Shown here piece after piece: positions 1 to 10,228 of a DNA stretch of 64,000 nt. Below the pieces are notes generated by a model, which worked only from the letters and a program-made list of their open reading frames with translations, made no database searches and had not been told where the DNA came from. Where the stretch lies: positions 930,001 to 994,000 of the forward strand of contig JADJPU010000001.1 of the NCBI GenBank assembly GCA_016713115.1. The letters run 5' to 3'. The position numbers were made by a program, and so were the translations under genes. Each line of letters starts with the position of its first letter. The first letter of the stretch is position 1. The DNA is from Cellvibrionales bacterium. GTDB taxonomy: Bacteria > Pseudomonadota > Gammaproteobacteria > Pseudomonadales > UBA7239.

Positions 1-1
1 C

Positions 2-1834
2 ATGTCCACCGCACACCCGATCGAAAAGCTGCGCAACGTCGCCATCATTGCCCACGTTGACCACGGCAAAACCACGCTGGTGGATAAGTTGCTGAAACAA
101 TCTGGCACGCTCGACCGCCGCAGCCAAGAGGCGGAGCGCGTGATGGACAGCAACGATCAGGAGAAGGAGCGCGGCATCACCATCCTCGCCAAAAACACTG
201 GCGTGGATTGGAACGGCTACCGCATCAATATCGTGGACACCCCTGGGCACGCCGATTTCGGCGGCGAAGTGGAGCGCGTGTTGTCGATGGTGGATTCTGT
301 GCTGCTCTTGGTCGATGCCTTCGACGGCCCCATGCCGCAGACGCGCTTCGTGACCAAGAAAGCCTTTGAACACGGCCTGAAGCCCATCGTGGTGATTAAC
401 AAAGTGGATCGCCCTGGCGCGCGCCCACACTGGGTAATGGATCAAGTGTTTGAATTGTTTGACAAATTGGGCGCGACCGACGAGCAGCTCGACTTCCCTG
501 TGATCTACGCCTCCGCCCTGAACGGCGTGGCCGGCTTGGAAGTGGACGCGCTGGCCGACGACATGACCCCGCTGTTCCAGATGATTGTGGATCGCGTGCC
601 GCAACCGGACGTGGATCTCGACGGCGCTTTCCAAATGCAAATCTCGGCGCTGGATTACAACTCTTATGTAGGCGTTATCGGCATCGGACGCATCAAGCGC
701 GGCAAAATCAAGCCCGGCTCGCAAGTCAAAATCATCAACATCGACGGCAAAGTGCGCCAAGGCAAATTGCTGCAAGTGATGGGGCATTTGGGCTTGGAGC
801 GCGTGGAAGTGGAAGAAGCCACCGCGGGCGATTTGGTGTGCATCACTGGCCTCGACCAACTGAATATTTCCGACACCATCTGCCAAGTGGATGCCGTGGA
901 AGCGCTGCCGCCGTTGGTGGTGGATGAGCCCACGGTGAGCATGACTTTCCAAGTCAACAACTCGCCCTTCGCCGGTAAAGACGGCAAGTTTGTCACCAGC
1001 CGCAACATCAAAGAGCGTTTAGAGCGCGAGCTGTTGCACAATGTGGCGCTGCGCGTGGCGGAAGGCGACAGCCCCGACAAATTTATTGTGTCCGGTCGCG
1101 GTGAATTGCATCTTTCGGTGTTGATTGAAAGCATGCGCCGCGAAGGTTTTGAACTCGGGGTGTCGCGCCCCGAAGTCGTGACCAAAGAAGTGAACGGCGA
1201 AACACACGAGCCGTTTGAAGTGGTGGTGATTGATGTGGAAGAACAGCATCAAGGACCGATCATGGAAGAGATGGGTCGCCGCAAAGCCGAATTAAAAAAC
1301 ATGGAAATCGACGGCAAAGGTCGCGTGCGTTTGGAATACCTCGCACCCTCGCGCGGCTTGATCGGTTTCCGCAACAGCTTCCTCACCATGACTTCCGGCT
1401 CCGGCATCATGACTTCAGTGTTCGATCACTACGGCCCCGCCAAAGCGGGCGACTTGGGCGGACGCGTCAACGGCGTGTTGGTGTCGATGACGCCAGGCAA
1501 AACTCTCGCTTACGGTTTGTTCAGTTTGCAAGATCGCGGGCGCTTATTTATTGACCCGAATGTGGATGTGTACGAAGGACAAATTGTCGGCCTGCATTCG
1601 CGCGACAACGACCTCGTCGTCAATCCTACGAAGGCAAAACAGCTCACCAATATTCGCGCCGCCGGCACCGATGAAGCGCTGATTCTCACACCGCCGATTC
1701 GTCACTCGCTGGAACAGGCGCTGGAATTTATCGAAGACGACGAGCTGGTGGAAGTGACGCCAAACTTTATTCGTCTGCGCAAAAAATTGCTGACAGAAAA
1801 CGAAAGAAAACGCGCGGGTAGTAAGAAAAGCTAA
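2..1834 (+). CDS. typA: Ribosome-associated GTPase TypA/BipA
   Basis: Translational GTPase of the EF-G/LepA superfamily that binds the ribosome and is linked to 50S assembly and to growth under cold and stress. The 610-residue product is full length for the family. Visible GTPase motifs are AHVDHGKTT (P-loop), DTPGHADF (G3) and NKVDRPGARP (G4), followed by the beta-barrel domain, EF-G-like domains and the family-specific C-terminal domain. The ATG is at the second base of the window, so the ribosome binding site and promoter lie outside. Its TAA overlaps the stop of the convergent patatin gene by three bases. Identification is secure. Confidence 0.97.
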   Translation: MSTAHPIEKLRNVAIIAHVDHGKTTLVDKLLKQSGTLDRRSQEAERVMDSNDQEKERGITILAKNTGVDWNGYRINIVDTPGHADFGGEVERVLSMVDSVLLLVDAFDGPMPQTRFVTKKAFEHGLKPIVVINKVDRPGARPHWVMDQVFELFDKLGATDEQLDFPVIYASALNGVAGLEVDALADDMTPLFQMIVDRVPQPDVDLDGAFQMQISALDYNSYVGVIGIGRIKRGKIKPGSQVKIINIDGKVRQGKLLQVMGHLGLERVEVEEATAGDLVCITGLDQLNISDTICQVDAVEALPPLVVDEPTVSMTFQVNNSPFAGKDGKFVTSRNIKERLERELLHNVALRVAEGDSPDKFIVSGRGELHLSVLIESMRREGFELGVSRPEVVTKEVNGETHEPFEVVVIDVEEQHQGPIMEEMGRRKAELKNMEIDGKGRVRLEYLAPSRGLIGFRNSFLTMTSGSGIMTSVFDHYGPAKAGDLGGRVNGVLVSMTPGKTLAYGLFSLQDRGRLFIDPNVDVYEGQIVGLHSRDNDLVVNPTKAKQLTNIRAAGTDEALILTPPIRHSLEQALEFIEDDELVEVTPNFIRLRKKLLTENERKRAGSKKS

Positions 1835-3021
1835 GCGAGAAAGTTTTTCACCTTCTCCGCCTGCACCATGCAGTCCTTGTAGCCATGGTGCATCAGCTCC
1901 TCGCAATAAGAGGATTCAAACAGCAGATAACTGGCGATACTGGCGCCGCCCGATGGCCGGGTAGCACCTATCGTCTTGAGAAATAATCGCAAAGATTTTG
2001 GCAAACTACCAATGTGTTTGGCGGCAATTTCGTCAAAGTGCACGCTAGGCGAAATCACCAAGGTCTCTACTGCGCGCACATGAAGATTGCGCTGTTTTTC
2101 TTCACTGAAATCGCGCACAAAATCATTGAAACGATTCATCATATTGATGTCTTCTTCCATCGAATCAACAAATGCACTGTTCAACATCTGTGCAAAAATT
2201 TGCGCAATGGAGGGGGAGAACACTTTGTTATTGCGATTAATCTCCAGATGACCAAGGTTTCTTCTGCCACTGACACCGATCACCAGAATTTTTTCTGCAC
2301 CCAAATGCAATGCTGCGCTCATGGGAGAAGATTGACGCATCGCGCCGTCGCCAAAAAATTCGCGGTGAATATGCACGGCTGGGAATAATGCAGGCAGAGC
2401 GGAAGATGCCATTAAATGTTTGTGTGTAATATCTTCGCGCAAACCAATGCGATGAATGCGATGCCAGTTTTCAATCTCTTGGCTGCCTTGAAAAAAACTG
2501 ATGCTCTGACCACTGTGATAACCCATAGCGGTGATACACAGGGCGCGCAAATAGCCGCTTTGAATTAATTCCGGCAGAAATTGCAGATCGATATTTTCTA
2601 GCAACAAGTGATACAGCGGCATGTTGTCGAACAGCGACAGCGGCCTGCCGAAAGTGATACCACTGCGAAAAAAGGACAATAGCAATTTCAGTGAGCTGCC
2701 CAGTAATTCGCCATAGCCAATATGCACCACCTTTTCTGCGTGCAAGTTACCCCAAATGTTTTCTAGCTTGCTGATTCCTTGCGCAAAATGATCGGCTTGC
2801 GTTGCCAACATCGCCGCGTTGATGGCGCCGGCAGAAGTGCCGCAAATAATCGGAAAAGGGTTCGCGCAAGCCGGCGGCAATATTTCGGCAATTGCTTTCA
2901 TTACACCCACTTGGTAAGCCGCACGCGCGCCACCGCCCGACAATACCAACGCTGCCTGTGCAGGAATATTGCAGGCCTCCATGCTGACGGGTTCAACAAC
3001 TGCGTTGGCTGTTTTAATCAC
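1831..3021 (-). CDS. Patatin-like phospholipase (RssA type)
   Basis: Predicted serine lipid acyl hydrolase of the bacterial patatin family, 396 residues. The glycine-rich oxyanion segment SGGGAR is at about residues 28-33. The nucleophile motif GTSAG puts the catalytic serine at about residue 63. The DGA motif that supplies the partner aspartate is near residue 220. No signal peptide is visible, so it is probably cytoplasmic or peripheral to the inner membrane. The chosen GTG overlaps the stop of the upstream 1377-residue gene in a GTGA arrangement, which implies translational coupling. An ATG 13 codons inside (2982) is an alternative. The substrate is unknown. It is the last gene of a leftward four-gene run. 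Confidence 0.88.
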   Translation of the reverse strand: MIKTANAVVEPVSMEACNIPAQAALVLSGGGARAAYQVGVMKAIAEILPPACANPFPIICGTSAGAINAAMLATQADHFAQGISKLENIWGNLHAEKVVHIGYGELLGSSLKLLLSFFRSGITFGRPLSLFDNMPLYHLLLENIDLQFLPELIQSGYLRALCITAMGYHSGQSISFFQGSQEIENWHRIHRIGLREDITHKHLMASSALPALFPAVHIHREFFGDGAMRQSSPMSAALHLGAEKILVIGVSGRRNLGHLEINRNNKVFSPSIAQIFAQMLNSAFVDSMEEDINMMNRFNDFVRDFSEEKQRNLHVRAVETLVISPSVHFDEIAAKHIGSLPKSLRLFLKTIGATRPSGGASIASYLLFESSYCEELMHHGYKDCMVQAEKVKNFLA

Positions 3022-6000
3022 AATTTTGTTTCACTCACGGTTGTTGCCGCTGCTTTGTTGTTGCGCGGCAATGTACTGCGCCACAGCTCACCGCTGCTAA
3101 AACACTGCCAACCCCAGCGGCACCACGCCATCATAGAGAACACCAACCACAGCGACCACAACAGCATGGCCGCGCGGTACACCCACATCGGCACCGAGAC
3201 TACCCACGCCTGCGGCAGTACCGCGCCGCGATCTTGATACCACAACAGTTGACTGATCGTGGATTGATTGCCCACAACTTGCATCTCTGGCGAAGACAGC
3301 AGGCTGGCGGGGATAGTGCCTACCAAACTGCCCAGTGCCAGCACGCTCAGAATCACCAAAACCACCTGCGTCAGTTGCAGATTACCGCAGCTCCAGCCAG
3401 CGGTGTTTGCCTTGCGCCGGTATGCCATAGCCACAAACCACGCCACCACCAACACGCTGCCCACGGCATTGACCGTACTCATACCCAACCCCAACAACAC
3501 CCACTGCCAAGTAGCCACGGGCGTGACGCCGCTGCGACCGAGCACTATCGCCACCAACACCATCACCGTTAACACACCCCAGTACAACAGCGCGGGACCC
3601 ATCAATGGGCCGCCCACCGCCAACAACCAGCGACCCTCCGGCATCTGCACACTGAGCTGGATATTGTTGAGCGGCTCGTGGAGCTGCGGTTGCGGTGTGG
3701 TGATACGCCAGCCCATGTCCGTTTCTTGTCGCCAGCTCACATCCAGCCGCTGACTGCCTGGGTGCAGGGGCAGTTTCAGTTGTGCATCAGGCAGAGCCGG
3801 ATTGCTCTGCTCCACGCCGTCTATCGCCACCCGCTGCAATTTGGCACCGACGGGCAAGCTCAGCGGCAATTCGCCGCCCTGACTGCTGCGCACTTGCAGG
3901 CTTAGGCTCGTATCCACCGAACGCGCACCTGGGCGGTAATCCAAATTCACCGACTCCACTGTGCGCGTGCTGCCTGCCACACCCTGCGGTCTGCTGATCT
4001 CGGCACTCAAGCTTTCGCCCGGCCACGGTTGCCACACAGGCATAACGGCACTGGCGCTCTCTTGTTTGACAGGGTTCAAACCACTGAACGCCACATGCCA
4101 GATCGGGGCGATATCCCACTGCCACACCTCGATCCACGACACCGCTTTCGCCGCCGTCAAGTTCAGAGTTGCCGCTGGCTTGAGCGTCGCCGTCCAAGAG
4201 AAGGTCTGGGCGTCGGGCGCGATCACCACCTGCACGAGACCGTCGCGCACAACCACGCCGTCCGTGAGAACGGCCTCGCTGAGTAGCAAAGGAATGGCGA
4301 GATTGATTGCACCCACAGCGGGTGCAATGCGCTCCACCGTGGTTTGCACCTGCCAATCCAACCCCAACATCAAGCGCCGCGTGACGCGCACAAAAGGCGG
4401 TGCCGTATCTGGAAGTAAGCGCGCACTCTCGTTGCCTGCTTTTTCTGTTGGGGCATTGCGCGACAACTGCAAGCTATTGCCTGGGATGCGCCCCTCGCTC
4501 AAACCGGAGATTTGCCAACCCTCGGCACTGGCGCTGATGTTATGTGCCGACATAGAGAAAGGCAGTTGCAGGGCATCGCCCGCCACTTCGCCTTCCAGCA
4601 CCACACTGTGGCTGCCCGCCGTCACAGCCAACCACAGATGCCCATTTTCATCGCGACGCAGGCGCTGTGTGGGCATGCCGTCCACCAACACCGCGCGCGG
4701 TTGCCACTGCTCCGCCGCTGGCAGCGGCACGGCGACCTCAATTTGTGCATCAATTTGCAACTGGATACGCAGGACATTGCCACTGATCTGCACCTGCCCG
4801 CGATTCAGAGCCGCACACTGCGGCGCACAATCAGGCGCGCGCGTGAGGCGCTGCTCCAATTCATCCAACATCGCTTTGCTAGGGAAAGCGGCATTGGTCT
4901 CTTGCGCCCACACCGGCTGGCCTTGCAGCAACAAACCCGCCAGCAACAGCACCGGTGCCACCGCTTTGCTCGCCGCGAGTTTGCGCCAAGCCGCGTTCGG
5001 CCACGCAGCGCGCAATAGCAACAACGCAAAGGCAAATGCTAACAACACTGAAGCCAAACGCCATATTTTATGAAGTATTGGCGATAGTAAGTACAAACGC
5101 ACAGTTTGATCTTGCAGCACGGGACCGCTCCAATACAGGCTGACCGTCTGCCAGCGCCACGCCGGTTCGCCAGGGCCAGTTTGCACTTGCGCACTGGGGT
5201 CGTAGCCGCTGCTAGGCTCCTGCGCTGGCTTGGTCGCACGCTTCATCTTGCTGGGATAATCGGCGCTCTCTGCTCTGCGAACCGCCGGCGCCGCTGCAGG
5301 TATGGCTTCCATGGCAACTTGCGCACCGCCCACCATATCGTCTGCCACTTGCATCGCCGCACCTATCACACCGCTCTGTGTCTGTGCACCACCCTGCTGA
5401 ATCGTCGCGGCGCGCCCCAATTCCAACTGCGGATAGATAGCGCTGCGCGCCTGCTCCACGGCGAAGTTCAGCAACAGCAAGGTCAGCAACAGCAACACCA
5501 CGCTGTTGACTGCAGCGATCACCTGCCGGAAGCGCCCCGCCGGCAGCGCGCGCAACAAGCCCGTGCCGATCAAAGCAGCCAACCACAGAAACACAGGTGC
5601 CTGCCCTGCATGATAAGTGAGCATCAGCGCCAACAAAGCCACCACACCACCACCGACACCGAGCAACCGCCAACTGGCTGCCGCCACAATCAGCACCAAA
5701 AAAATTGCCCACAAATTCCAACGCGCCAACCACGAGCCAGCGGCGCTGTCGGCGCCCTCGGCGTGCAGCAACAGCCAGCCGGGGGGCAGGTACAAATTGG
5801 CGGATACGCTGTTCATCTCGCGCTGCCAAGCAGTGATGGGAATAGCTGTGAACTGCGCCAAACGGCTGACACTGAGCAGATTCAAAGCTCCGGCACGCAA
5901 CTCCACACCGGCTTCGTTTTGTTGACTGTCCAAGCGCGTCACTAGCTGCGGCTCGCCGTTTACCTCTACACGCCCCAAGGTTTGCGCGGGCGCGGCAGAA

Positions 6001-7151
6001 AAGCGACTGGCCTGTCGCAAGCTGCCCGACACCACATCGCGACTGGTCATGCCGCTGCCGTCAAAATCTAGCCACAACTCGCGCCGCAGTGACAGCGCAT
6101 CACTGGCGGTATCACCCAGCTGCGCTACATCTCCACGCTGGGTTTCGGTCAGAGTCAGTGTGTCGTTCGCCGTCAACAACCACGCGGGCGCTTGTCGCCA
6201 TACCGCCGGCATATCGGTTTGCGAAGGATCCAGTGCCGTGGTGCTTGCAGGGGTCACTTGGCGCAACTGACGATCCGCCTGCCACGACCACACTTCTTCA
6301 GCGGGCCAGCTGTCGTCCAGCTTTTTAGGGCTGAAACTTGCGGGCTGGCCTTCTGCGCGCGCGCGCAGCACCAGCTCCCACTCACCGGCGCGCAGTTGCA
6401 CACGCAAACGGCCGTCCGCTTCGATGCGCGCGGGCAGCGGAGTATCCAAGGCCAGCGGCACAAAACCATCCAACAAAAATTGACCGAGTAGCACTTCACG
6501 GTCACGACCGGCTACGCGCAGACGCAACACCGTTTCCATTTGCAAGGGAATACCGTCTTGTACTTGGCGAAACACTTGCACGGCGAGGGTATCCGCCACC
6601 GTCACTGGCGCGCGATTTTCACCAAACAATAAATAACCCTGTGCGTCGATGGAAGGCTGCGCTACGGGTTTGCCCTGCACGGTGAGCGCCAGCAGACCGG
6701 TACCCGCCGGCAGAGCCAAACGCGTGGGCAGCGCATCCCAGCGCATTACACCTTGCAGTTGATGTTCACCGGCTGGTAACAACACCGAGGGTGCACCGTC
6801 GTGTTCCACCACCTGCGCCGGTTTTTTATCCACTAAAACATCTTGCGGCCACTGCTCAACATCACCAGGCAGTGTCACCCACCCCTCGCGATAGAGCTGC
6901 CAGCTCTGCGTAAACAAAGCACCGCGCTCATCGACCTGCAGCTGCAACTGCCCTGGCCAGCGACAAAAGCGCTCGCCGAGTTCGGCGTATTGCGGCGGGC
7001 AAGCGAGATCTTTGTGTGCCTCCAACACCCAAGCGCGCCACGGCTCCAAAGCATCAGGCACCGCAGCTGGCACAGCGCGAACACTGCCGCACACCATTGA
7101 AAAAACCGTTAGCAAAAAAAATAATGAGCAGAGTTTTTTAATGCCGTGCAT
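3018..7151 (-). CDS. Large exported membrane protein with internal duplication, unknown function
   Basis: I do not recognise this 1377-residue protein. The frame is open upstream of 7151, but the ATG at 7151 has an AAGGAG six bases before it and begins a clear signal peptide (charged start, hydrophobic core, SVRA cleavage-like site), so I start there. The layout is signal peptide, a long beta-rich soluble region, a cluster of hydrophobic segments near residues 480-580, another near 690-740, a second soluble region from about 760, and four or more membrane segments at the C-terminus. The start of the second soluble region resembles the start of the first: cysteine-rich lead, then LVDKKPAQ versus LVDGMPTQ, then LPAGEHQLQG versus VTAGSHSVVLEG. 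This suggests an internal duplication. It is coupled to the patatin gene and follows a polytopic membrane gene by 13 bases. Confidence 0.75.
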   Translation of the reverse strand: MHGIKKLCSLFFLLTVFSMVCGSVRAVPAAVPDALEPWRAWVLEAHKDLACPPQYAELGERFCRWPGQLQLQVDERGALFTQSWQLYREGWVTLPGDVEQWPQDVLVDKKPAQVVEHDGAPSVLLPAGEHQLQGVMRWDALPTRLALPAGTGLLALTVQGKPVAQPSIDAQGYLLFGENRAPVTVADTLAVQVFRQVQDGIPLQMETVLRLRVAGRDREVLLGQFLLDGFVPLALDTPLPARIEADGRLRVQLRAGEWELVLRARAEGQPASFSPKKLDDSWPAEEVWSWQADRQLRQVTPASTTALDPSQTDMPAVWRQAPAWLLTANDTLTLTETQRGDVAQLGDTASDALSLRRELWLDFDGSGMTSRDVVSGSLRQASRFSAAPAQTLGRVEVNGEPQLVTRLDSQQNEAGVELRAGALNLLSVSRLAQFTAIPITAWQREMNSVSANLYLPPGWLLLHAEGADSAAGSWLARWNLWAIFLVLIVAAASWRLLGVGGGVVALLALMLTYHAGQAPVFLWLAALIGTGLLRALPAGRFRQVIAAVNSVVLLLLTLLLLNFAVEQARSAIYPQLELGRAATIQQGGAQTQSGVIGAAMQVADDMVGGAQVAMEAIPAAAPAVRRAESADYPSKMKRATKPAQEPSSGYDPSAQVQTGPGEPAWRWQTVSLYWSGPVLQDQTVRLYLLSPILHKIWRLASVLLAFAFALLLLRAAWPNAAWRKLAASKAVAPVLLLAGLLLQGQPVWAQETNAAFPSKAMLDELEQRLTRAPDCAPQCAALNRGQVQISGNVLRIQLQIDAQIEVAVPLPAAEQWQPRAVLVDGMPTQRLRRDENGHLWLAVTAGSHSVVLEGEVAGDALQLPFSMSAHNISASAEGWQISGLSEGRIPGNSLQLSRNAPTEKAGNESARLLPDTAPPFVRVTRRLMLGLDWQVQTTVERIAPAVGAINLAIPLLLSEAVLTDGVVVRDGLVQVVIAPDAQTFSWTATLKPAATLNLTAAKAVSWIEVWQWDIAPIWHVAFSGLNPVKQESASAVMPVWQPWPGESLSAEISRPQGVAGSTRTVESVNLDYRPGARSVDTSLSLQVRSSQGGELPLSLPVGAKLQRVAIDGVEQSNPALPDAQLKLPLHPGSQRLDVSWRQETDMGWRITTPQPQLHEPLNNIQLSVQMPEGRWLLAVGGPLMGPALLYWGVLTVMVLVAIVLGRSGVTPVATWQWVLLGLGMSTVNAVGSVLVVAWFVAMAYRRKANTAGWSCGNLQLTQVVLVILSVLALGSLVGTIPASLLSSPEMQVVGNQSTISQLLWYQDRGAVLPQAWVVSVPMWVYRAAMLLWSLWLVFSMMAWCRWGWQCFSSGELWRSTLPRNNKAAATTVSETKL

Positions 7152-7164
7152 AGTGTTCTCCTTT

Positions 7165-8874
7165 TTATTCATTTTTTGACGGATAAAAATCCGCTGACAA
7201 ATAACGCACAAACCACGAATCATTTCGCCCCATAAATTGCCAACCCGCCATGTAGCCAGGAATACTTTTGCCAGCCACTTTCACATCCGCATGCAGCGTT
7301 GCCAGCAACACATTCGACACACCAGAAAACGCACTCGGCAACAATAGCAACAGCAACAAGCCCGCCCGCCAATACGCGCCAGCCGACCACAACGCCCGCA
7401 GAATCGCCAGCAGCACTAGCAATACACCAAAATAAATTGCAGATGAAGATCGCACCATAAGGTCGTTATACACGCCGTAGTACACGCAAGACAATACCAC
7501 CGCAGAGACAAACACCGCGACGGCAAACACAACCAGACTCTTATCCAGCCAACGCCGATACAGCACCACCACCAATGCGTATAAACACCAGCTCTTCAAC
7601 AAAAACAGCAAAAAAATCACTTTGTCGATTTTCAAAAAAGGCAACACACCATACGGCTGATCACTAACAGAAACACTCGCGTAGTAAACACCCAACACAC
7701 CCAGGACACTCACACCGACCAATGCCGTCAGCCACCCATCTTTGTTACTGCCGCAATAGAAAAATTGCCAAGCTAACAAAATCAAAACCAGTGGCAACAA
7801 GCCGAGCGCAATCATCGGCGCGTAATACGCCAACAGCGCGCAAGCAAATAAAATTGTGACAACTTTTTGTTGATAGGCTGCTTGGCACAACAAACCTACT
7901 ACCAACCAACCGGCCACTGTTTGATGCGGCGCCCACAACAGCGAAGAAGCTAGTGAAGTGAAGTTACCAAACCACATACCTTGCACTAAATCAGTCGCCG
8001 GCCAAAAATCCAACATTGGCGGCGCACTTAACCATGTCAGCAGCACAGACAACAGCGTTATCGGCGCGTCCAGTTGACCCCACGCATATGGATATTGGCT
8101 GATCTGCAACAGCAAGCCGACTACCACATCCCAGCCGCCAAAAAACACCACCCCAATTGCCGCTACCCACGAACGCACACGCGTCAACAGCGCCATCATG
8201 CGCAGCGCCAGCCAGCATCCCGCCAACAACCAAAGATGTTGCGCCAACATGGCTGCCGATATTCCCGCTATTTTTCCTATCAAAGCGGGCCACAAGTAGT
8301 AGCCGGCGTACTGCACCAACAGTTGAAAACTGCCATCGGCATTTGCATAGCTGACAGGCCATGTGTAGTGAATCAAATCCAACAAACGCCCGTTATGCAT
8401 TACATAATCTGACGATTGATAACCATAACCCCCTGCGCCGCACACGCTCACCCACGCCAACACAACGAGATAACCCGCAAGACCTGCCGAGTTATTTTTT
8501 TCTGATGCGTTTTTTTCTGGCGCTGCGCACTGACGAATACTCCACCACAACGCAGCGCCCCACACTGCGGTGAATACCAGCGCCCACACTGGACGCAGCC
8601 ATGTAGCAGAAAAAAGCAATAACGGACTGCCCAACCATAGCAGTGCTATTTTCCACGGTGAAAAGCGCTCGGCAATCAACCAATACAGCGCACGGTAAAA
8701 AATGGCATGTCCTAGCACATACACTAGCACTTCCTGCCAACCGGCTACGGTTTGATACAAAGAGCGCGTTGCCAAGGCTATAAAAGCCATCCACCAAAAC
8801 GGCGTGTCCAACGCCACGCGTAGCCATGCCTGCTGTGCGAATAGTCTATTAGCGCGCATCATTGCTTCAGCCAT
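7165..8874 (-). CDS. Polytopic inner-membrane protein, possibly GT-C-like
   Basis: A 569-residue, strongly hydrophobic protein with roughly twelve predicted membrane-spanning segments. An early loop carries DYVMHNGRLLDL followed by WPVSY, in the position where lipid-linked-sugar glycosyltransferases of the GT-C fold carry acidic catalytic loops. That resemblance is an inference from layout only; I cannot name a family. The first ATG overlaps the end of ampG by eight bases; ATGs at codons 5 and 6 are alternatives. It sits between ampG and the large exported protein, and all are probably co-transcribed. Confidence 0.7.
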   Translation of the reverse strand: MAEAMMRANRLFAQQAWLRVALDTPFWWMAFIALATRSLYQTVAGWQEVLVYVLGHAIFYRALYWLIAERFSPWKIALLWLGSPLLLFSATWLRPVWALVFTAVWGAALWWSIRQCAAPEKNASEKNNSAGLAGYLVVLAWVSVCGAGGYGYQSSDYVMHNGRLLDLIHYTWPVSYANADGSFQLLVQYAGYYLWPALIGKIAGISAAMLAQHLWLLAGCWLALRMMALLTRVRSWVAAIGVVFFGGWDVVVGLLLQISQYPYAWGQLDAPITLLSVLLTWLSAPPMLDFWPATDLVQGMWFGNFTSLASSLLWAPHQTVAGWLVVGLLCQAAYQQKVVTILFACALLAYYAPMIALGLLPLVLILLAWQFFYCGSNKDGWLTALVGVSVLGVLGVYYASVSVSDQPYGVLPFLKIDKVIFLLFLLKSWCLYALVVVLYRRWLDKSLVVFAVAVFVSAVVLSCVYYGVYNDLMVRSSSAIYFGVLLVLLAILRALWSAGAYWRAGLLLLLLLPSAFSGVSNVLLATLHADVKVAGKSIPGYMAGWQFMGRNDSWFVRYLSADFYPSKNE

Positions 8875-10147
8875 GATCGAATAACTTGTCTCTCATGTTT
8901 TTCATCACCCAGAAAAATAAAACTAATGCCGGAACGATGCTCAGTGTTGAAAAAACAAAAAAACCTTTGTAGCCAAAACTGCCCACCAAGAAACCAGAAA
9001 ATCCGCCCACCAATTTTCCTGGCAGCGCCACCAGCGAACTGAACAATGCGTACTGTGTAGCGGTGTACTCGCGACTCACCAAGGATGACAACCACGCCAC
9101 CGCCACCGTGCCGAGAAAACCGCCCGATAAATTCTCGCCGGTGATGACCGCAGTAAACACCGCGACATTGCCAGGGAAAATAGCCAAAAAAATGTACAGC
9201 AGATTGCTCACAGCGCCGAGCAACATTGCCAACAACAAACTGCGCTGCACGCCCATCCACGCCACTACCGCGCCGCCAATAAATGCACCGCCGATACCCA
9301 CCCACACGCCGTACAATTTTGAAACAGCGGCGATATCGGTTTTGCTAAAACCGCTGTCGAGATAAAACGGAAACGCCATCACACCGATCATTTGATCGGG
9401 AATTTTGAACAGCCCCATAAACAGCAACAGCAACACACCCAGCCAGCCGCTGTAGCGTTGAAAAAAATCGCGAAACGGGCCGATCACACCATCGCTGAGT
9501 ACCGCGCGCCAAGAAGACGAGCGCACGGTCAGCGTTTCCGGTTCGCGCGCCGCCAAGGTGGCCAGCATCACCAACAGCACCGCACAGGCCATGGCGCTGT
9601 ACACCAGCGACCACGCGATGTGATCCGCCAACAGCAAAGCCAGCGCACCCGATACCAACAGTGCAATACGATAGCCAAGCGTCGCGGTGGCAGCCAGCGC
9701 GCCCTGCGCCTCCAAGGGTGCAATCTCGATGCGATAGGCGTCGATCACCACATCCTGTGTGGCACCGGCAAAAGCCACCAAGGCCGCAGCCACAACAAAC
9801 CACGCAAAAGAACCGCTGGGAGTAATCCATGCCATCCACAACAGTGCTGCTGCCAGCAGCGCCTGCGCCAACAGCAACCAACTGCGGCGCTGGCCGAGTT
9901 GCTCTAAGAGAGGCAGACGCAAACTGTCTACCGCCGGCGACCACAAAAATTTGAAGGAGTAGGTCAACCCCACCAAGCTGACCAAGCCAATCTGCTCCAG
10001 TGACACCGCGTTATCTTTCAGCCAGGTGGAAAGCGTGCTGCCCACCAACAAAAACGGCAGGCCGGAGGCAAAACCAAAAAAGAACATCACCAAAGCAGCG
10101 GGCTGTGCAAACGCTTGGCGTAATGTGAGGCGGGGAGGCGAATCCAT
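8867..10147 (-). CDS. ampG: Muropeptide permease AmpG (MFS family)
   Basis: Inner-membrane major facilitator that imports anhydro-muropeptides (GlcNAc-anhydroMurNAc peptides) released by cell-wall turnover. The 426-residue product has about twelve membrane segments. Its N-terminus has the AmpG pattern: FFFGFASGLPF, then STWLKD, then LTYSFKFLWSPAVD with a membrane-embedded aspartate. It is shorter than the Pseudomonas aeruginosa protein, which has extra C-terminal segments, and closer to the minimal AmpG core. It heads a leftward cluster with three membrane or lipid-related genes. amgK and murU, the cytoplasmic salvage genes for the imported sugars, are also in this window at 55.6-57.4 kb. Confidence 0.9.
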   Translation of the reverse strand: MDSPPRLTLRQAFAQPAALVMFFFGFASGLPFLLVGSTLSTWLKDNAVSLEQIGLVSLVGLTYSFKFLWSPAVDSLRLPLLEQLGQRRSWLLLAQALLAAALLWMAWITPSGSFAWFVVAAALVAFAGATQDVVIDAYRIEIAPLEAQGALAATATLGYRIALLVSGALALLLADHIAWSLVYSAMACAVLLVMLATLAAREPETLTVRSSSWRAVLSDGVIGPFRDFFQRYSGWLGVLLLLFMGLFKIPDQMIGVMAFPFYLDSGFSKTDIAAVSKLYGVWVGIGGAFIGGAVVAWMGVQRSLLLAMLLGAVSNLLYIFLAIFPGNVAVFTAVITGENLSGGFLGTVAVAWLSSLVSREYTATQYALFSSLVALPGKLVGGFSGFLVGSFGYKGFFVFSTLSIVPALVLFFWVMKNMRDKLFDHG

Positions 10148-10228
10148 GCAAAAACCTGTCAGAAAGAGCAGCAGCCATTATCTACACAAGCCGCTACCAT
10201 GGCACCCTGCTCATCGCGGAGAAAATCC

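Noticed and set aside
3787..5829. Second minus-strand frames (189 and 205 residues) inside the 1377-residue gene
   Set aside because: They overlap the clearly coding frame completely and show only low-complexity glycine/arginine composition.
3234..6685. Numerous plus-strand open frames opposite the 1377-residue gene
   Set aside because: No ribosome binding sites or family motifs, and arginine/histidine/glutamine-rich composition typical of antisense shadows of a GC-skewed gene.
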